Positions 1-7,313 of a stretch of DNA of 39,775 nucleotides are shown in pieces. The stretch spans positions 1 through 39,775 of the forward strand of contig JAJFTY010000127.1 of assembly GCA_021372695.1 (NCBI GenBank), read 5' to 3'. Both the position numbers and the translations under genes were made by a program. Under the pieces are notes generated by a model. That model made no database searches. It saw nothing but the letters and a program-made list of their open reading frames with translations, and had not been told where the DNA came from. The stretch comes from Deltaproteobacteria bacterium (lineage in GTDB: Bacteria > Desulfobacterota > Syntrophia > Syntrophales > UBA5619). Each line of letters begins with the position of its first letter. The first letter of the stretch is position 1.

Positions 1-106
1 CTGCATCGTGAAGCAGGTGAAGGACCGGGCAGCGGCGGAGCGCTTCGCGGCGTTCCTGAATTCCGCCCCCGCTGCCGCCGTCAAGGCAAAATACGGGTAC
101 CGCTAG
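1..106 (+). CDS. modA: ModA C-terminal fragment (molybdate-binding protein)
   Basis: Only the last 34 codons are present, read from base 2 to the TAG at 104-106. The tail ends KAKYGYR, and the preceding stretch (ERFAAFLNS) is typical of the C-terminus of periplasmic molybdate-binding proteins, where the last residues read 'F..YGF/Y'. The gene stops 1 base before the ATG of modB, so the two are translated as a unit. The assignment rests on this short tail plus the modB-modC context. ModA would capture molybdate or tungstate in the periplasm and deliver it to ModB. Confidence 0.8.
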   Translation, partial: CIVKQVKDRAAAERFAAFLNSAPAAAVKAKYGYR

Positions 107-107
107 T

Positions 108-779
108 ATGGATTTCCTCGCCCTCTACGTCACGCTCAAGCTGGCTTTGGCCACCACGATCATCCTTCTGGTCATCGCGGCGCCCATCGCCTACGCCCTA
201 GCCTACTTGCGCTTTCCGGGAAAATCGCTGTTCGAGGCCCTGATCTACCTGCCCATCGCCCTGCCGCCGACGGTCATGGGGTTCTACCTGATCATCGCGA
301 TGGGGCCCAAGGGCTTTGTCGGGCGGGCGTGGGGGGCGCTCACGGGCGGCTCGCTCCTCTTCACCTTCCTGGGGATCGCCGCGGCCTCGGTTCTGTACAG
401 CATCCCCTTTGCCGTGCAGCCGATGAAGGCGGCCTTTCAGAAGATCGATCCACGGCTCCTGGAAAACGCCGCCGTCCTGGGGCTCTCCCGGTTTGCGGCC
501 TTCATCCGCGTCGTCCTTCCCAACAGCGCGGGCGGCATCTTCGCGGCGGCGATCCTCGTCTTCCTGCACAGCATCGGGGCCTTCGGCGTCCTCCTCATGG
601 TGGGCGGAAGCGTTCCCGGCGTGACCAGAGTCGCCTCGATCGCCGTCTACGAGGCGGTGGAGGCGATGGATTACCGGACGGCGGGCTGGATGTCCCTCTG
701 CTTCATCCCCATCAGCTACGCCTTCCTGCTTCTGGTGAACAGACTCAATGGAGATTCAAAACATGCCGCTCGACCTTGA
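108..779 (+). CDS. modB: Molybdate ABC transporter permease ModB
   Basis: This 223-residue integral membrane protein has about five or six hydrophobic segments, the usual size for ModB. The motif LPPTVMGFYLI near residue 60 is characteristic of ModB/TupB-type permeases, and the segment around residues 120-140 (ENAAVLGLSRFAAF) is the EAA-like loop that contacts the ATPase. It forms the inner-membrane channel for molybdate or tungstate. It starts one base after the modA stop and overlaps modC, so this is a modABC operon. The metal selectivity (Mo versus W) cannot be read from the permease. Supplying metal fits the molybdenum enzyme and moeA downstream. Confidence 0.93.
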   Translation: MDFLALYVTLKLALATTIILLVIAAPIAYALAYLRFPGKSLFEALIYLPIALPPTVMGFYLIIAMGPKGFVGRAWGALTGGSLLFTFLGIAAASVLYSIPFAVQPMKAAFQKIDPRLLENAAVLGLSRFAAFIRVVLPNSAGGIFAAAILVFLHSIGAFGVLLMVGGSVPGVTRVASIAVYEAVEAMDYRTAGWMSLCFIPISYAFLLLVNRLNGDSKHAARP

Positions 780-1470
780 AGTCAAAAAAAGACTGAAATA
801 CTTCGATATGGATCTCGCCCTTTCCTGCGGTGACGGCCAGATGCTGGTGCTCATCGGTCCCTCGGGCGGGGGAAAGACCACCCTCGTACGGATGCTGGCG
901 GGCCTCTCTGAGCCCGACGCAGGCCGGATCGATTTTGATGGAGAGATGTGGTTCGATTCCAGCCGCGGAATCAACGTCACCCCGCAGAAACGCCGCATCG
1001 GCTACGTTTTCCAGGAATACACCCTCTTCCCGCACCTGAGCATCTACGATAACGCGGCCTTCGCCGCCGTGGACAAAAAAGAGGTCAACGACCTGCTGGC
1101 GCTTTTCGGGATCGGCCACCTGCGAAAGCGCAAGCCCCATCTCGTTTCCGGCGGGGAGCGCCAGCGCTGCGCCCTCTGCCAGGCCCTCGCCCGGCGGCCC
1201 CGGATGCTTCTCCTGGATGAACCTTTCTCCGCGCTCGACGTGGTGACCCGCCGGGGGCTGCGGGAGGAGCTGAAATCCCTGAAAAAGAGGTTGAACTTTC
1301 CGATCCTTTATGTCACCCATGACGTCGGCGAGGCCCTCTTCCTGGCCGACGAGATCGTCCCCATCGTCGACGGGCGGATCGACCCGGGATGGATGCAGCG
1401 GACCATCGCAGGCGAGCCGGCAACCGCGGCCCGGGCGACGCGGGAGCCGCGTCTGGCCCTGGCCTATTGA
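763..1470 (+). CDS. modC: Molybdate ABC transporter ATPase ModC (short form)
   Basis: The 235-residue ABC ATPase has a Walker A (GPSGGGKTT), an ABC signature (VSGGERQRC), a Walker B (MLLLDEPFSALD) and the switch histidine (YVTHD). The chosen ATG (763) has GGAG nine bases upstream and gives an N-terminus MPLDLEVKKRL like other ModC proteins. An in-frame ATG at 748 would add five residues. Either start overlaps the end of modB, so translation is coupled. E. coli ModC is about 350 residues because of a C-terminal molybdate-binding MOP domain; that domain is absent here, so feedback inhibition through the ATPase is not expected. It energises ModB on the cytoplasmic face. Confidence 0.9.
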   Translation: MPLDLEVKKRLKYFDMDLALSCGDGQMLVLIGPSGGGKTTLVRMLAGLSEPDAGRIDFDGEMWFDSSRGINVTPQKRRIGYVFQEYTLFPHLSIYDNAAFAAVDKKEVNDLLALFGIGHLRKRKPHLVSGGERQRCALCQALARRPRMLLLDEPFSALDVVTRRGLREELKSLKKRLNFPILYVTHDVGEALFLADEIVPIVDGRIDPGWMQRTIAGEPATAARATREPRLALAY

Positions 1471-1490
1471 TTGAAGGAGAACCCATTCGC

Positions 1491-2090
1491 ATGAACATTT
1501 GCACCTATTCCTATGAAGAGTACCTCCACCTGGTCAAGTCCTTCCATGGCAGCCTCGCGCCGGGCCTTCTCATCGGCGGATTCATCGTTGATCTGGCGCT
1601 GAAGCATCTGCCCGAAGGGGAATTCTTCGATGCCCTCTGCGAAACCCCGGTCTGCCTGCCGGATGCCGTGCAGATTCTGACGCCTTGCACGATCGGGAAC
1701 GGCTGGCTGACGATCCTTCCTCTCGGGCGGTTCGCCGTGACGATGTATGAAAAACAGAGCGGCCGCGGCATCCGCGTCCACCTCGACATGAAAAAGCTGG
1801 AGAACTGGCCCGAAGTCCGGGACTGGTACCTCAAACGGAAGACGAAGAAGGAGCAGAACTTCGAACGGCTCCTCGCCCAGATCAAAGAGGCGGGCCATGG
1901 TCTGCTCAGCGTTCAGCGCGTCCGTGTAGAGCCGGAGAAACTCCGCAGGCAGAAGTTGGGGCCTGTGGGAATCTGCCCCGATTGCGGGGAGGCCTATCCC
2001 GCGAGAGACGGCTTGCGCTGCCGGAATTGCGGAGGCGAGACCCCTTATACCGAGATCGCCGGCACCGAGACCGCGGTGAAGGCCGGGTGA
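1491..2090 (+). CDS. FmdE-family protein with C-terminal zinc ribbon
   Basis: This 199-residue protein resembles formylmethanofuran dehydrogenase subunit E (FmdE) family proteins, which often sit beside molybdenum genes in bacteria that lack methanofuran. The core keeps C50, C55 and C66 (CLPDAVQ...TPCTIGNG). At the N-terminus the canonical metal motif FHGHxCPG reads FHGSLAPG (residues 18-25), so a histidine and the cysteine are replaced. The last 35 residues form a zinc ribbon, CPDCG...CRNCG. The start at 1491 has GAAGGAGA upstream, and the stop is 5 bases before the moeA start. A role in molybdenum cofactor delivery is inference from its place between modC and moeA; the biochemical function is unknown. 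Confidence 0.82.
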   Translation: MNICTYSYEEYLHLVKSFHGSLAPGLLIGGFIVDLALKHLPEGEFFDALCETPVCLPDAVQILTPCTIGNGWLTILPLGRFAVTMYEKQSGRGIRVHLDMKKLENWPEVRDWYLKRKTKKEQNFERLLAQIKEAGHGLLSVQRVRVEPEKLRRQKLGPVGICPDCGEAYPARDGLRCRNCGGETPYTEIAGTETAVKAG

Positions 2091-2095
2091 AAGAG

Positions 2096-3361
2096 ATGAC
2101 GATGAAAGCACCCATGCGCAGTTCCGATTATCCGATGCTCTCCTTCGCTGAAGCCTGGCGCCGGATTGCCGCGGCGCTGGCGCCTCTTCCGCCGGTTCGC
2201 AGGGCGCTGGCGGAGGTGTTGGGCCTGGTGCTGGCGGAAGACGTCGTCGCCCGGGAGAGCATGCCCCCCTTTGCTGCGGCCGCCATGGACGGTTACGCGG
2301 TCCTCGCGAGCGATGCCGCTGCCGAACGCAATGTGACCGGGGAACAGGACGCCGGCGTCAAACTGGATCTGTCGGTCCAACCGGGAACGGCGGTGCGGAT
2401 CATGACGGGCGCGCCCCTGCCGGCCGGCGCCGATGCCGTGGTTCCCTTCGAACAATCCGTGGAGGAGGCCGGCGTCGTCCGACTGCTCCGGCCGGTGCCG
2501 CCGGGCGCCAGCGTGCGACCGGTCGGCCAGGACATCACGGCCGGCGAAACCGTCCTTCCGAAGGGGTCGGTGCTGGGACCCTCCGAGATCGGCCTGCTGG
2601 CCTCCCTGGGCTTCTCCCAGGTGCCGGTTCACCCCCGGCCGCGGGTCGCGATCATGGCCACGGGCGACGAACTGGTGGCGGTCGATGCGACTCCCAAGCC
2701 CGGACAGATCCGCGACGCGAACAGCTCGGCGCTTTTCGCCGCGGCAACGGCCTGCGGGTTCGATGCCGTGGCCCTGGCGCAGCCCGTCGGCGACGACGCT
2801 CTAGAGCTCGAGCAGGCCATGGTCGAGGCGCTCTCCGGAAGCGACATGCTTTTGACCTCCGGCGGCGTCTCGATGGGGGCATTCGATCTGATCAAGCCGA
2901 TTCTGGCGAAACTCGGCGAGGTGCTGGTCGGGCGGGTGGCCATCAAGCCGGGCAAGCCCCTCACCTTTGCGATGGTGCAGGGGAAACCGGTCTTCGGGCT
3001 GCCGGGCTTCCCGGTCTCCTCGCTGGTCTGCTTCGAGCAATTCGTCCGGCCGTCGCTGCGGCTGCTGGGCGGCCATCGGCTGCGCTGGCGTCCCTCCGTC
3101 GAGGTCTGCCTGACGCACAGCCTGCGCCACGAGCGGGAACGAACCGAATTCCAGCGGGCGGTTGTCGAGCGGGGTCCGGAAGGCTTGACGGCGCACAATA
3201 CCGGCTCCCAGAGTTCGGGCCGCCTCAAGTCGCTGGTCGGCGCCAATGCCTTGCTCATCCTTCCTGCCGGCAAAGGCGACTTCCCGGCTGGCTCCCGCGT
3301 CACCGCGGTTTGGATCAACCGGCCAGAGGCTTCGCAGGATCCTCCCGAAGCTCTTCAATGA
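2096..3361 (+). CDS. moeA: Molybdopterin molybdenumtransferase MoeA
   Basis: The 421-residue protein is the normal length for MoeA, which inserts molybdate into adenylated molybdopterin in the cytoplasm. Visible motifs are PPFAAAAMDGYAV (N-terminal substrate region), TGAPLPAGADAVVPFE, the MPT-binding-domain motif TSGGVSMGAFDLIKP, KPGKPLTFA and GLPGFPVSS. The C-terminal beta-barrel domain is complete. ATG 2096 lies 5 bases after the stop of the FmdE-like gene; ATG 2102 is an alternative start. It completes a modABC-fmdE-moeA unit that supplies the Mo enzyme at 4586. It is convergent with the LysR gene, with only 42 bases between the two stops and no terminator hairpin seen there. Confidence 0.94.
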   Translation: MTMKAPMRSSDYPMLSFAEAWRRIAAALAPLPPVRRALAEVLGLVLAEDVVARESMPPFAAAAMDGYAVLASDAAAERNVTGEQDAGVKLDLSVQPGTAVRIMTGAPLPAGADAVVPFEQSVEEAGVVRLLRPVPPGASVRPVGQDITAGETVLPKGSVLGPSEIGLLASLGFSQVPVHPRPRVAIMATGDELVAVDATPKPGQIRDANSSALFAAATACGFDAVALAQPVGDDALELEQAMVEALSGSDMLLTSGGVSMGAFDLIKPILAKLGEVLVGRVAIKPGKPLTFAMVQGKPVFGLPGFPVSSLVCFEQFVRPSLRLLGGHRLRWRPSVEVCLTHSLRHERERTEFQRAVVERGPEGLTAHNTGSQSSGRLKSLVGANALLILPAGKGDFPAGSRVTAVWINRPEASQDPPEALQ

Positions 3362-3403
3362 GCGCAGCCGCGAAAGCCCGATCCTGCACGAGCCTCACGT
3401 CGA

Positions 3404-4300
3404 TCAGGATCCTGCGGTTTCGCTCCGGCCGGGCAGGGTCTTCAGAAACGAGTCGATGAAGGCCCGGGCCGCCTGCGAAAGGTACCTCTCCCTGTTCCAT
3501 GCCAGTCCGGATGCCAGAAAAAGCGGTTCGATCAACGGACGGCTCAGAAAGCCGCCCTGATCCCGCAGGACATCTTCGATCAGGAACGAGATCCCCACCC
3601 CCTGCCTGACCAACTCCAGGATGGTCCCGATTTGGCTGGAGGTGAAGACAATCTGGGGCGTGAAGCCGAACTTCGCGGACTCCTCCAGAATGATCCGCCG
3701 GCTGTAAGTATCCTCCCGGAACAGGATGAACTGTTGATCGCGCAGTTCGTTGAACGAAATGCGTGAACATTGACCCAGCGGGTGGGCGGGAGGGAGGCAG
3801 ACCATAATCTCGCCCGTGCTGATGGGGATGCTCTCCAGGCGGGGGGGCAGATTGGAGGTGATGATGATCCCGATATCGAGCTCCCCGCTCTCCAGGCGGT
3901 TTCGGACGGCGAGGGACCCCTCCTCCAGAACCGTGATCTGAACATTCGGGTAATCCTTCCGGAACTGGGCGAAGGTGGATGGAAACAGCAGGGCGCCCAT
4001 GACGGCCGTGATCCCGATGCGGATCGATCCCCCGTGATTCAGCCGGTAGTCGTTCATCTCCACCCGTGAATCTTCCACCCGTGCCAGGATCTCTTCCGCC
4101 CGCTTCAGGAAGATCCGTCCCTCCGCGGTCACGGCGATCTTCTTCTGGCTGCGGTCCAGAAGCTTCACCCCCAACTCCTCTTCGAGCCTCTTGATGGCGG
4201 TGGTCACCGAGGGCTGGGAGAGATGAAGCCGGTCAGCTGCCTTGGTGATGTTGCTTTCCCGGCAGACCATCCGGAAATATTCGAGCTGGCGAAGCTCCAT
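3404..4300 (-). CDS. LysR-family transcriptional regulator
   Basis: This 298-residue protein has the LysR architecture: an N-terminal winged helix-turn-helix (MELRQLEYF...ITKAADRLHLSQPSVTTAIKRLE, about residues 1-60) and a periplasmic-binding-like effector domain (about 90-295). The start at 4300 is preferred over the in-frame ATG at 4321 because GGGAGG lies 9 bases upstream and MELRQLEYF is the usual family N-terminus. It is transcribed divergently from the Mo hydroxylase gene at 4586. Classical LysR logic would make it the regulator of that gene and of itself. The effector is unknown; the substrate of the hydroxylase is the natural guess. Dyad sequences in the shared promoter region are listed separately. 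Confidence 0.92.
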   Translation of the reverse strand: MELRQLEYFRMVCRESNITKAADRLHLSQPSVTTAIKRLEEELGVKLLDRSQKKIAVTAEGRIFLKRAEEILARVEDSRVEMNDYRLNHGGSIRIGITAVMGALLFPSTFAQFRKDYPNVQITVLEEGSLAVRNRLESGELDIGIIITSNLPPRLESIPISTGEIMVCLPPAHPLGQCSRISFNELRDQQFILFREDTYSRRIILEESAKFGFTPQIVFTSSQIGTILELVRQGVGISFLIEDVLRDQGGFLSRPLIEPLFLASGLAWNRERYLSQAARAFIDSFLKTLPGRSETAGS

Positions 4301-4329
4301 GTTGGAAAACCTCCCGTTCATAGTTGCGG

Positions 4330-4345
4330 ACTATAATGACATAGT
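4330..4345. promoter_or_regulatory. LysR-box-like dyad near the regulator start
   Basis: ACTAT-AATGAC-ATAGT is a perfect 5-bp inverted repeat in the AT-rich part of the divergent promoter region, 30-45 bases upstream of the LysR start. Short interrupted dyads such as CTAT-N6-ATAG are typical LysR-family recognition boxes. An autoregulatory site is inferred; binding is not shown. Confidence 0.4.
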
Positions 4346-4486
4346 TAATAAATATTTTACATTTATATTATCGCGCACTATCCTTCCGCTCCGGCAAGAA
4401 AAAATCGCGGGGGGGGGGAATGACCGGATCGTCAGATCTCACGCCGCAGATGTCGATCCCGAAGGTTCCGGTCCGACATTGACCGC

Positions 4487-4515
4487 TTGAAATTATGCCA
4501 TTTGTGGCATAGACT
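4487..4515 (+). promoter_or_regulatory. Candidate promoter with an 18-bp operator in the spacer
   Basis: TTGAAA (4487-4492) and TAGACT (4510-4515) are spaced by 17 bases upstream of the Mo hydroxylase. A perfect inverted repeat, TATGCCA-TTTG-TGGCATA (4494-4511), fills the spacer and overlaps the first bases of the -10 box. A protein bound there would sit under RNA polymerase, suggesting repression or MerR-like spacer control. The -10 match is weak, so the promoter assignment is tentative while the palindrome itself is certain. Confidence 0.45.
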
Positions 4516-4585
4516 TCTTCCCCAAAGGACCGGGCGGACAGATCATTCAGGGTGAATTGAACAACGGATTTGGAAAGGGGGTAAA

Positions 4586-7255
4586 ATGGAGATGATAACT
4601 TTAACGGTAAACGGCATTCAGCGGCAGGTGACGGCCAGTCCCGACATGGTGCTGATCGATCTGCTGCGCAGAGACCTGCGTCTGACCGGAACCAAGCAGT
4701 CCTGCGACCGGAAGGGGCAATGCGGCGCCTGCATGGTGATCGTCGACGGAAAGGCGGTCCGCTCCTGCCTCACCAAGGTGGCAAAGCTGGAAGGGGCGCA
4801 GGTGATCACCGTCGAGGGGCTGGGCACGCCTGAAAATCCGCACCTCATCCAGGAAGCCTTTGTACTGGCGGGCGCGATCCAGTGCGGCTTCTGTACCCCG
4901 GGGATGATCATGTCGGCCAAGGCCCTGCTGGATGTCAATCCCAATCCTGATGGGGATGCGATCAAGAAGGCTTTGGCACACAACCTGTGCCGATGCACCG
5001 GTTACAAGAAAATCATCGAAGCCGTCCAACTGGCCGGCCGCTTCATCCGGAAAGAAACCACACCGGAAGCGGTCCGGAGCAAAATCGGCAAGGCCGCGCT
5101 GGGTGAATCCCACATCAGGCCCACGGCAATGGTCAAGGCCTGCGGCGTGGCGCGATTCAACGACGACGTCCCGCTCCCGCCGGATGCATTGGAACTGGCG
5201 GTCGTCCGCAGCACCGAAGCCCATGCCGTCATCAAATCCATCGACACGTCGCTTGCGGAAAAGATGCCCGGCGTGGTCGGCTTCGTCAGGGCCTCCGACA
5301 TCAAGGGAACCAACCGTCTCCGTCAGGTTCACCCGGACCAGCCGGTGCTGTGCGAAGACCGGGTCCGGATCCTGGGCGATCCCATCATCGCGGTCGCCGC
5401 CGCAACGAGGGAGCAGGCGCGGGCGGCCGCGGCGGCGGTGAAGGTGGAGTACGAGCCCCTGCCGGTCATGATGACCCCGGCCGAGGCCCTGGCGCCCGGA
5501 GCCTATCCGATCCACGCCCACGCGCCGGACAACATCTGCGCCTCGCAGCCGGTGATCAAGGGGGATGCCGAAGCGGCGATCAAAGGGTCGAAGACGGTTT
5601 ATGAGGGCGAATTCGGCACCCAGACCAATCACCAGGCGCCGCTGGAGCCGGAAGTCTCTTCGGCCTACTTCGAGGGCGAAGGGGAAAATCCGCAACTGGT
5701 CGTTGTCGGCCGGAGCATCAATATCCATTTCCACCTCAATCAATTGAAGGAGTCGCTGGGATACGCCAACATGCGTTACAAGGAGGCCTTCTCGGGCGGG
5801 CAGTTCGGCATCAAGGTGTGGATCATCACCGAGGCGATCGCCGGAGCGGCGGCATTGCATTTCAAACGCGCCATACGCTATGCACCCACCATGGCCGAGT
5901 CGATGCTCATCACCACGAAACGGCACGCCTATCCCAGCATGAAGGTCAAGATCGGCGCCGACGCAGAGGGCCATATCACGGCATTTTTCTGCGATTTCAC
6001 CATGGACAAGGGTGCCTATACGGTCAACGGCCCGGTCATCCTCGGCCGATCCGTCCAGATGCTTTCAGGCTCGTATAATCTTCCCACGGTCTTCGCCCTC
6101 GGAAAGTCGGTCTACACCAACAACTCGTTCGGCGGTTCGGCACGCGGCGCCGGGCCACCCCAGACGACCTTTGCCCTGGAATCGGCCGTAGACATGCTGG
6201 CGGTCAAGGCGGGCATCGACCCGCTGGAGTTCCGCCGGATGAATTCGCTGAAACCGGGTGAGACGAAAGCGACGGGGATGGCGGTTCTGGAATGGCCCTT
6301 TGTCGGGGTCTGCGACGTCATCAAACCGGCTTACGAGCGGGCGAAGAAGGCCGCTGAGGAATTCAACGCCCGCGGCGGGAGCGTCAAACGCGGCGTGGGG
6401 GTTGCCGCCCACTCGTTCGGAATCGGGGGCGCCGGCGATTCGGCCAAACTATCGATTGAAATCGACCCCGATGACGGCATCACCATTTACGCCGCCGTCG
6501 CCGACCCGGGTGAAGGCAACGATGCCATGCTGACCCAGGTTGCAGCCCATCAATTGGGTCTCCCCCTGGAAAAGGTCAGGCTGTACACCCGGGATACGGA
6601 CAAAACGGTATTGATGGGACCCTCGGCGGGCAGCCGTATGACCTTCATGGCCGGCCATTCCCTGTTGAAGGCCATTGCCAATCTGGAGAAGGCGATGAGC
6701 GAGGCGGGAACCAGGAGCTATGCCGGATTGGTCAAGGCCGGAAAGCCGACACGCTACGAAGGTGCGCACAAGAACGAGGTGCCTGCCGGTCTCGATAAGA
6801 AAACCGGACAAGGCAACGCCCAGGTCACGGAATGCCACAACATTCAGATGGCCGAGGTGGAGGTGAATACCGAGACCGGGGCGACGCGGGTCTTGAAGAT
6901 GACGGTGGCCGTGGATGCGGGGACCATCATCAACCCGCAGGCCTTCGAAGGGCAGTTGGAAGGGGGCATGGACCAGGGTGTCGGCTATGCGCTCCGGGAG
7001 GAGTACGTCATCGGCAAGACCACGGATTTTGTCTCTTTCAAATTCCCAACCATTCGCGACGGGTTTGACATTGAAATGATCACGCTGCAGACGCCGCGGT
7101 CGAACGGTCCGCTCGGGGCGACCGGCGTCGGGGAAATGACGATGGTTTCCACTGCACCGGCGGTGACCAATGCCATCTACAACGCCTGCGGCGCCAGGGT
7201 CTGCAAACTGCCGGCCACGCCGGAAAAGGTGAAAGCGGCGCTGGCGGGGAAATGA
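4586..7255 (+). CDS. Xanthine dehydrogenase-family Mo hydroxylase (aldehyde oxidoreductase-like, single chain)
   Basis: This 889-residue protein has the layout of Desulfovibrio gigas aldehyde oxidoreductase (about 907 residues). It has a plant-ferredoxin-type [2Fe-2S] domain (C40, C46, C49, C61), a helical [2Fe-2S] domain (C100, C103, C135, C137), then the two molybdopterin-cytosine-dinucleotide-binding domains (about 175-889). The catalytic glutamate is in GATGVGEM (about E850). There is no FAD subunit or domain, so electrons must pass to a soluble acceptor. The first cluster motif is C-x5-C rather than the usual C-x4-C. AGGGGG precedes ATG 4586. It would hydroxylate an aldehyde or N-heterocycle; the substrate is not evident. 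A LysR regulator is divergent upstream, and Fe-S/sulfur genes follow. Confidence 0.9.
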   Translation: MEMITLTVNGIQRQVTASPDMVLIDLLRRDLRLTGTKQSCDRKGQCGACMVIVDGKAVRSCLTKVAKLEGAQVITVEGLGTPENPHLIQEAFVLAGAIQCGFCTPGMIMSAKALLDVNPNPDGDAIKKALAHNLCRCTGYKKIIEAVQLAGRFIRKETTPEAVRSKIGKAALGESHIRPTAMVKACGVARFNDDVPLPPDALELAVVRSTEAHAVIKSIDTSLAEKMPGVVGFVRASDIKGTNRLRQVHPDQPVLCEDRVRILGDPIIAVAAATREQARAAAAAVKVEYEPLPVMMTPAEALAPGAYPIHAHAPDNICASQPVIKGDAEAAIKGSKTVYEGEFGTQTNHQAPLEPEVSSAYFEGEGENPQLVVVGRSINIHFHLNQLKESLGYANMRYKEAFSGGQFGIKVWIITEAIAGAAALHFKRAIRYAPTMAESMLITTKRHAYPSMKVKIGADAEGHITAFFCDFTMDKGAYTVNGPVILGRSVQMLSGSYNLPTVFALGKSVYTNNSFGGSARGAGPPQTTFALESAVDMLAVKAGIDPLEFRRMNSLKPGETKATGMAVLEWPFVGVCDVIKPAYERAKKAAEEFNARGGSVKRGVGVAAHSFGIGGAGDSAKLSIEIDPDDGITIYAAVADPGEGNDAMLTQVAAHQLGLPLEKVRLYTRDTDKTVLMGPSAGSRMTFMAGHSLLKAIANLEKAMSEAGTRSYAGLVKAGKPTRYEGAHKNEVPAGLDKKTGQGNAQVTECHNIQMAEVEVNTETGATRVLKMTVAVDAGTIINPQAFEGQLEGGMDQGVGYALREEYVIGKTTDFVSFKFPTIRDGFDIEMITLQTPRSNGPLGATGVGEMTMVSTAPAVTNAIYNACGARVCKLPATPEKVKAALAGK

Positions 7256-7313
7256 TGATTGCCGGAGTGATAACCCGCGGCCGGCGGCGGAAAGTACGCT
7301 CGCAGGCGGATTC

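Noticed and set aside
4505..4521. Sigma-54 promoter (TGGCAT...)
   Set aside because: The GG is not followed ten bases later by the invariant GC, so the -24/-12 rule fails.
4601..5974. A 457-codon minus-strand open frame inside the Mo hydroxylase
   Set aside because: It is antisense to conserved [2Fe-2S] and molybdopterin domains, with no plausible product.
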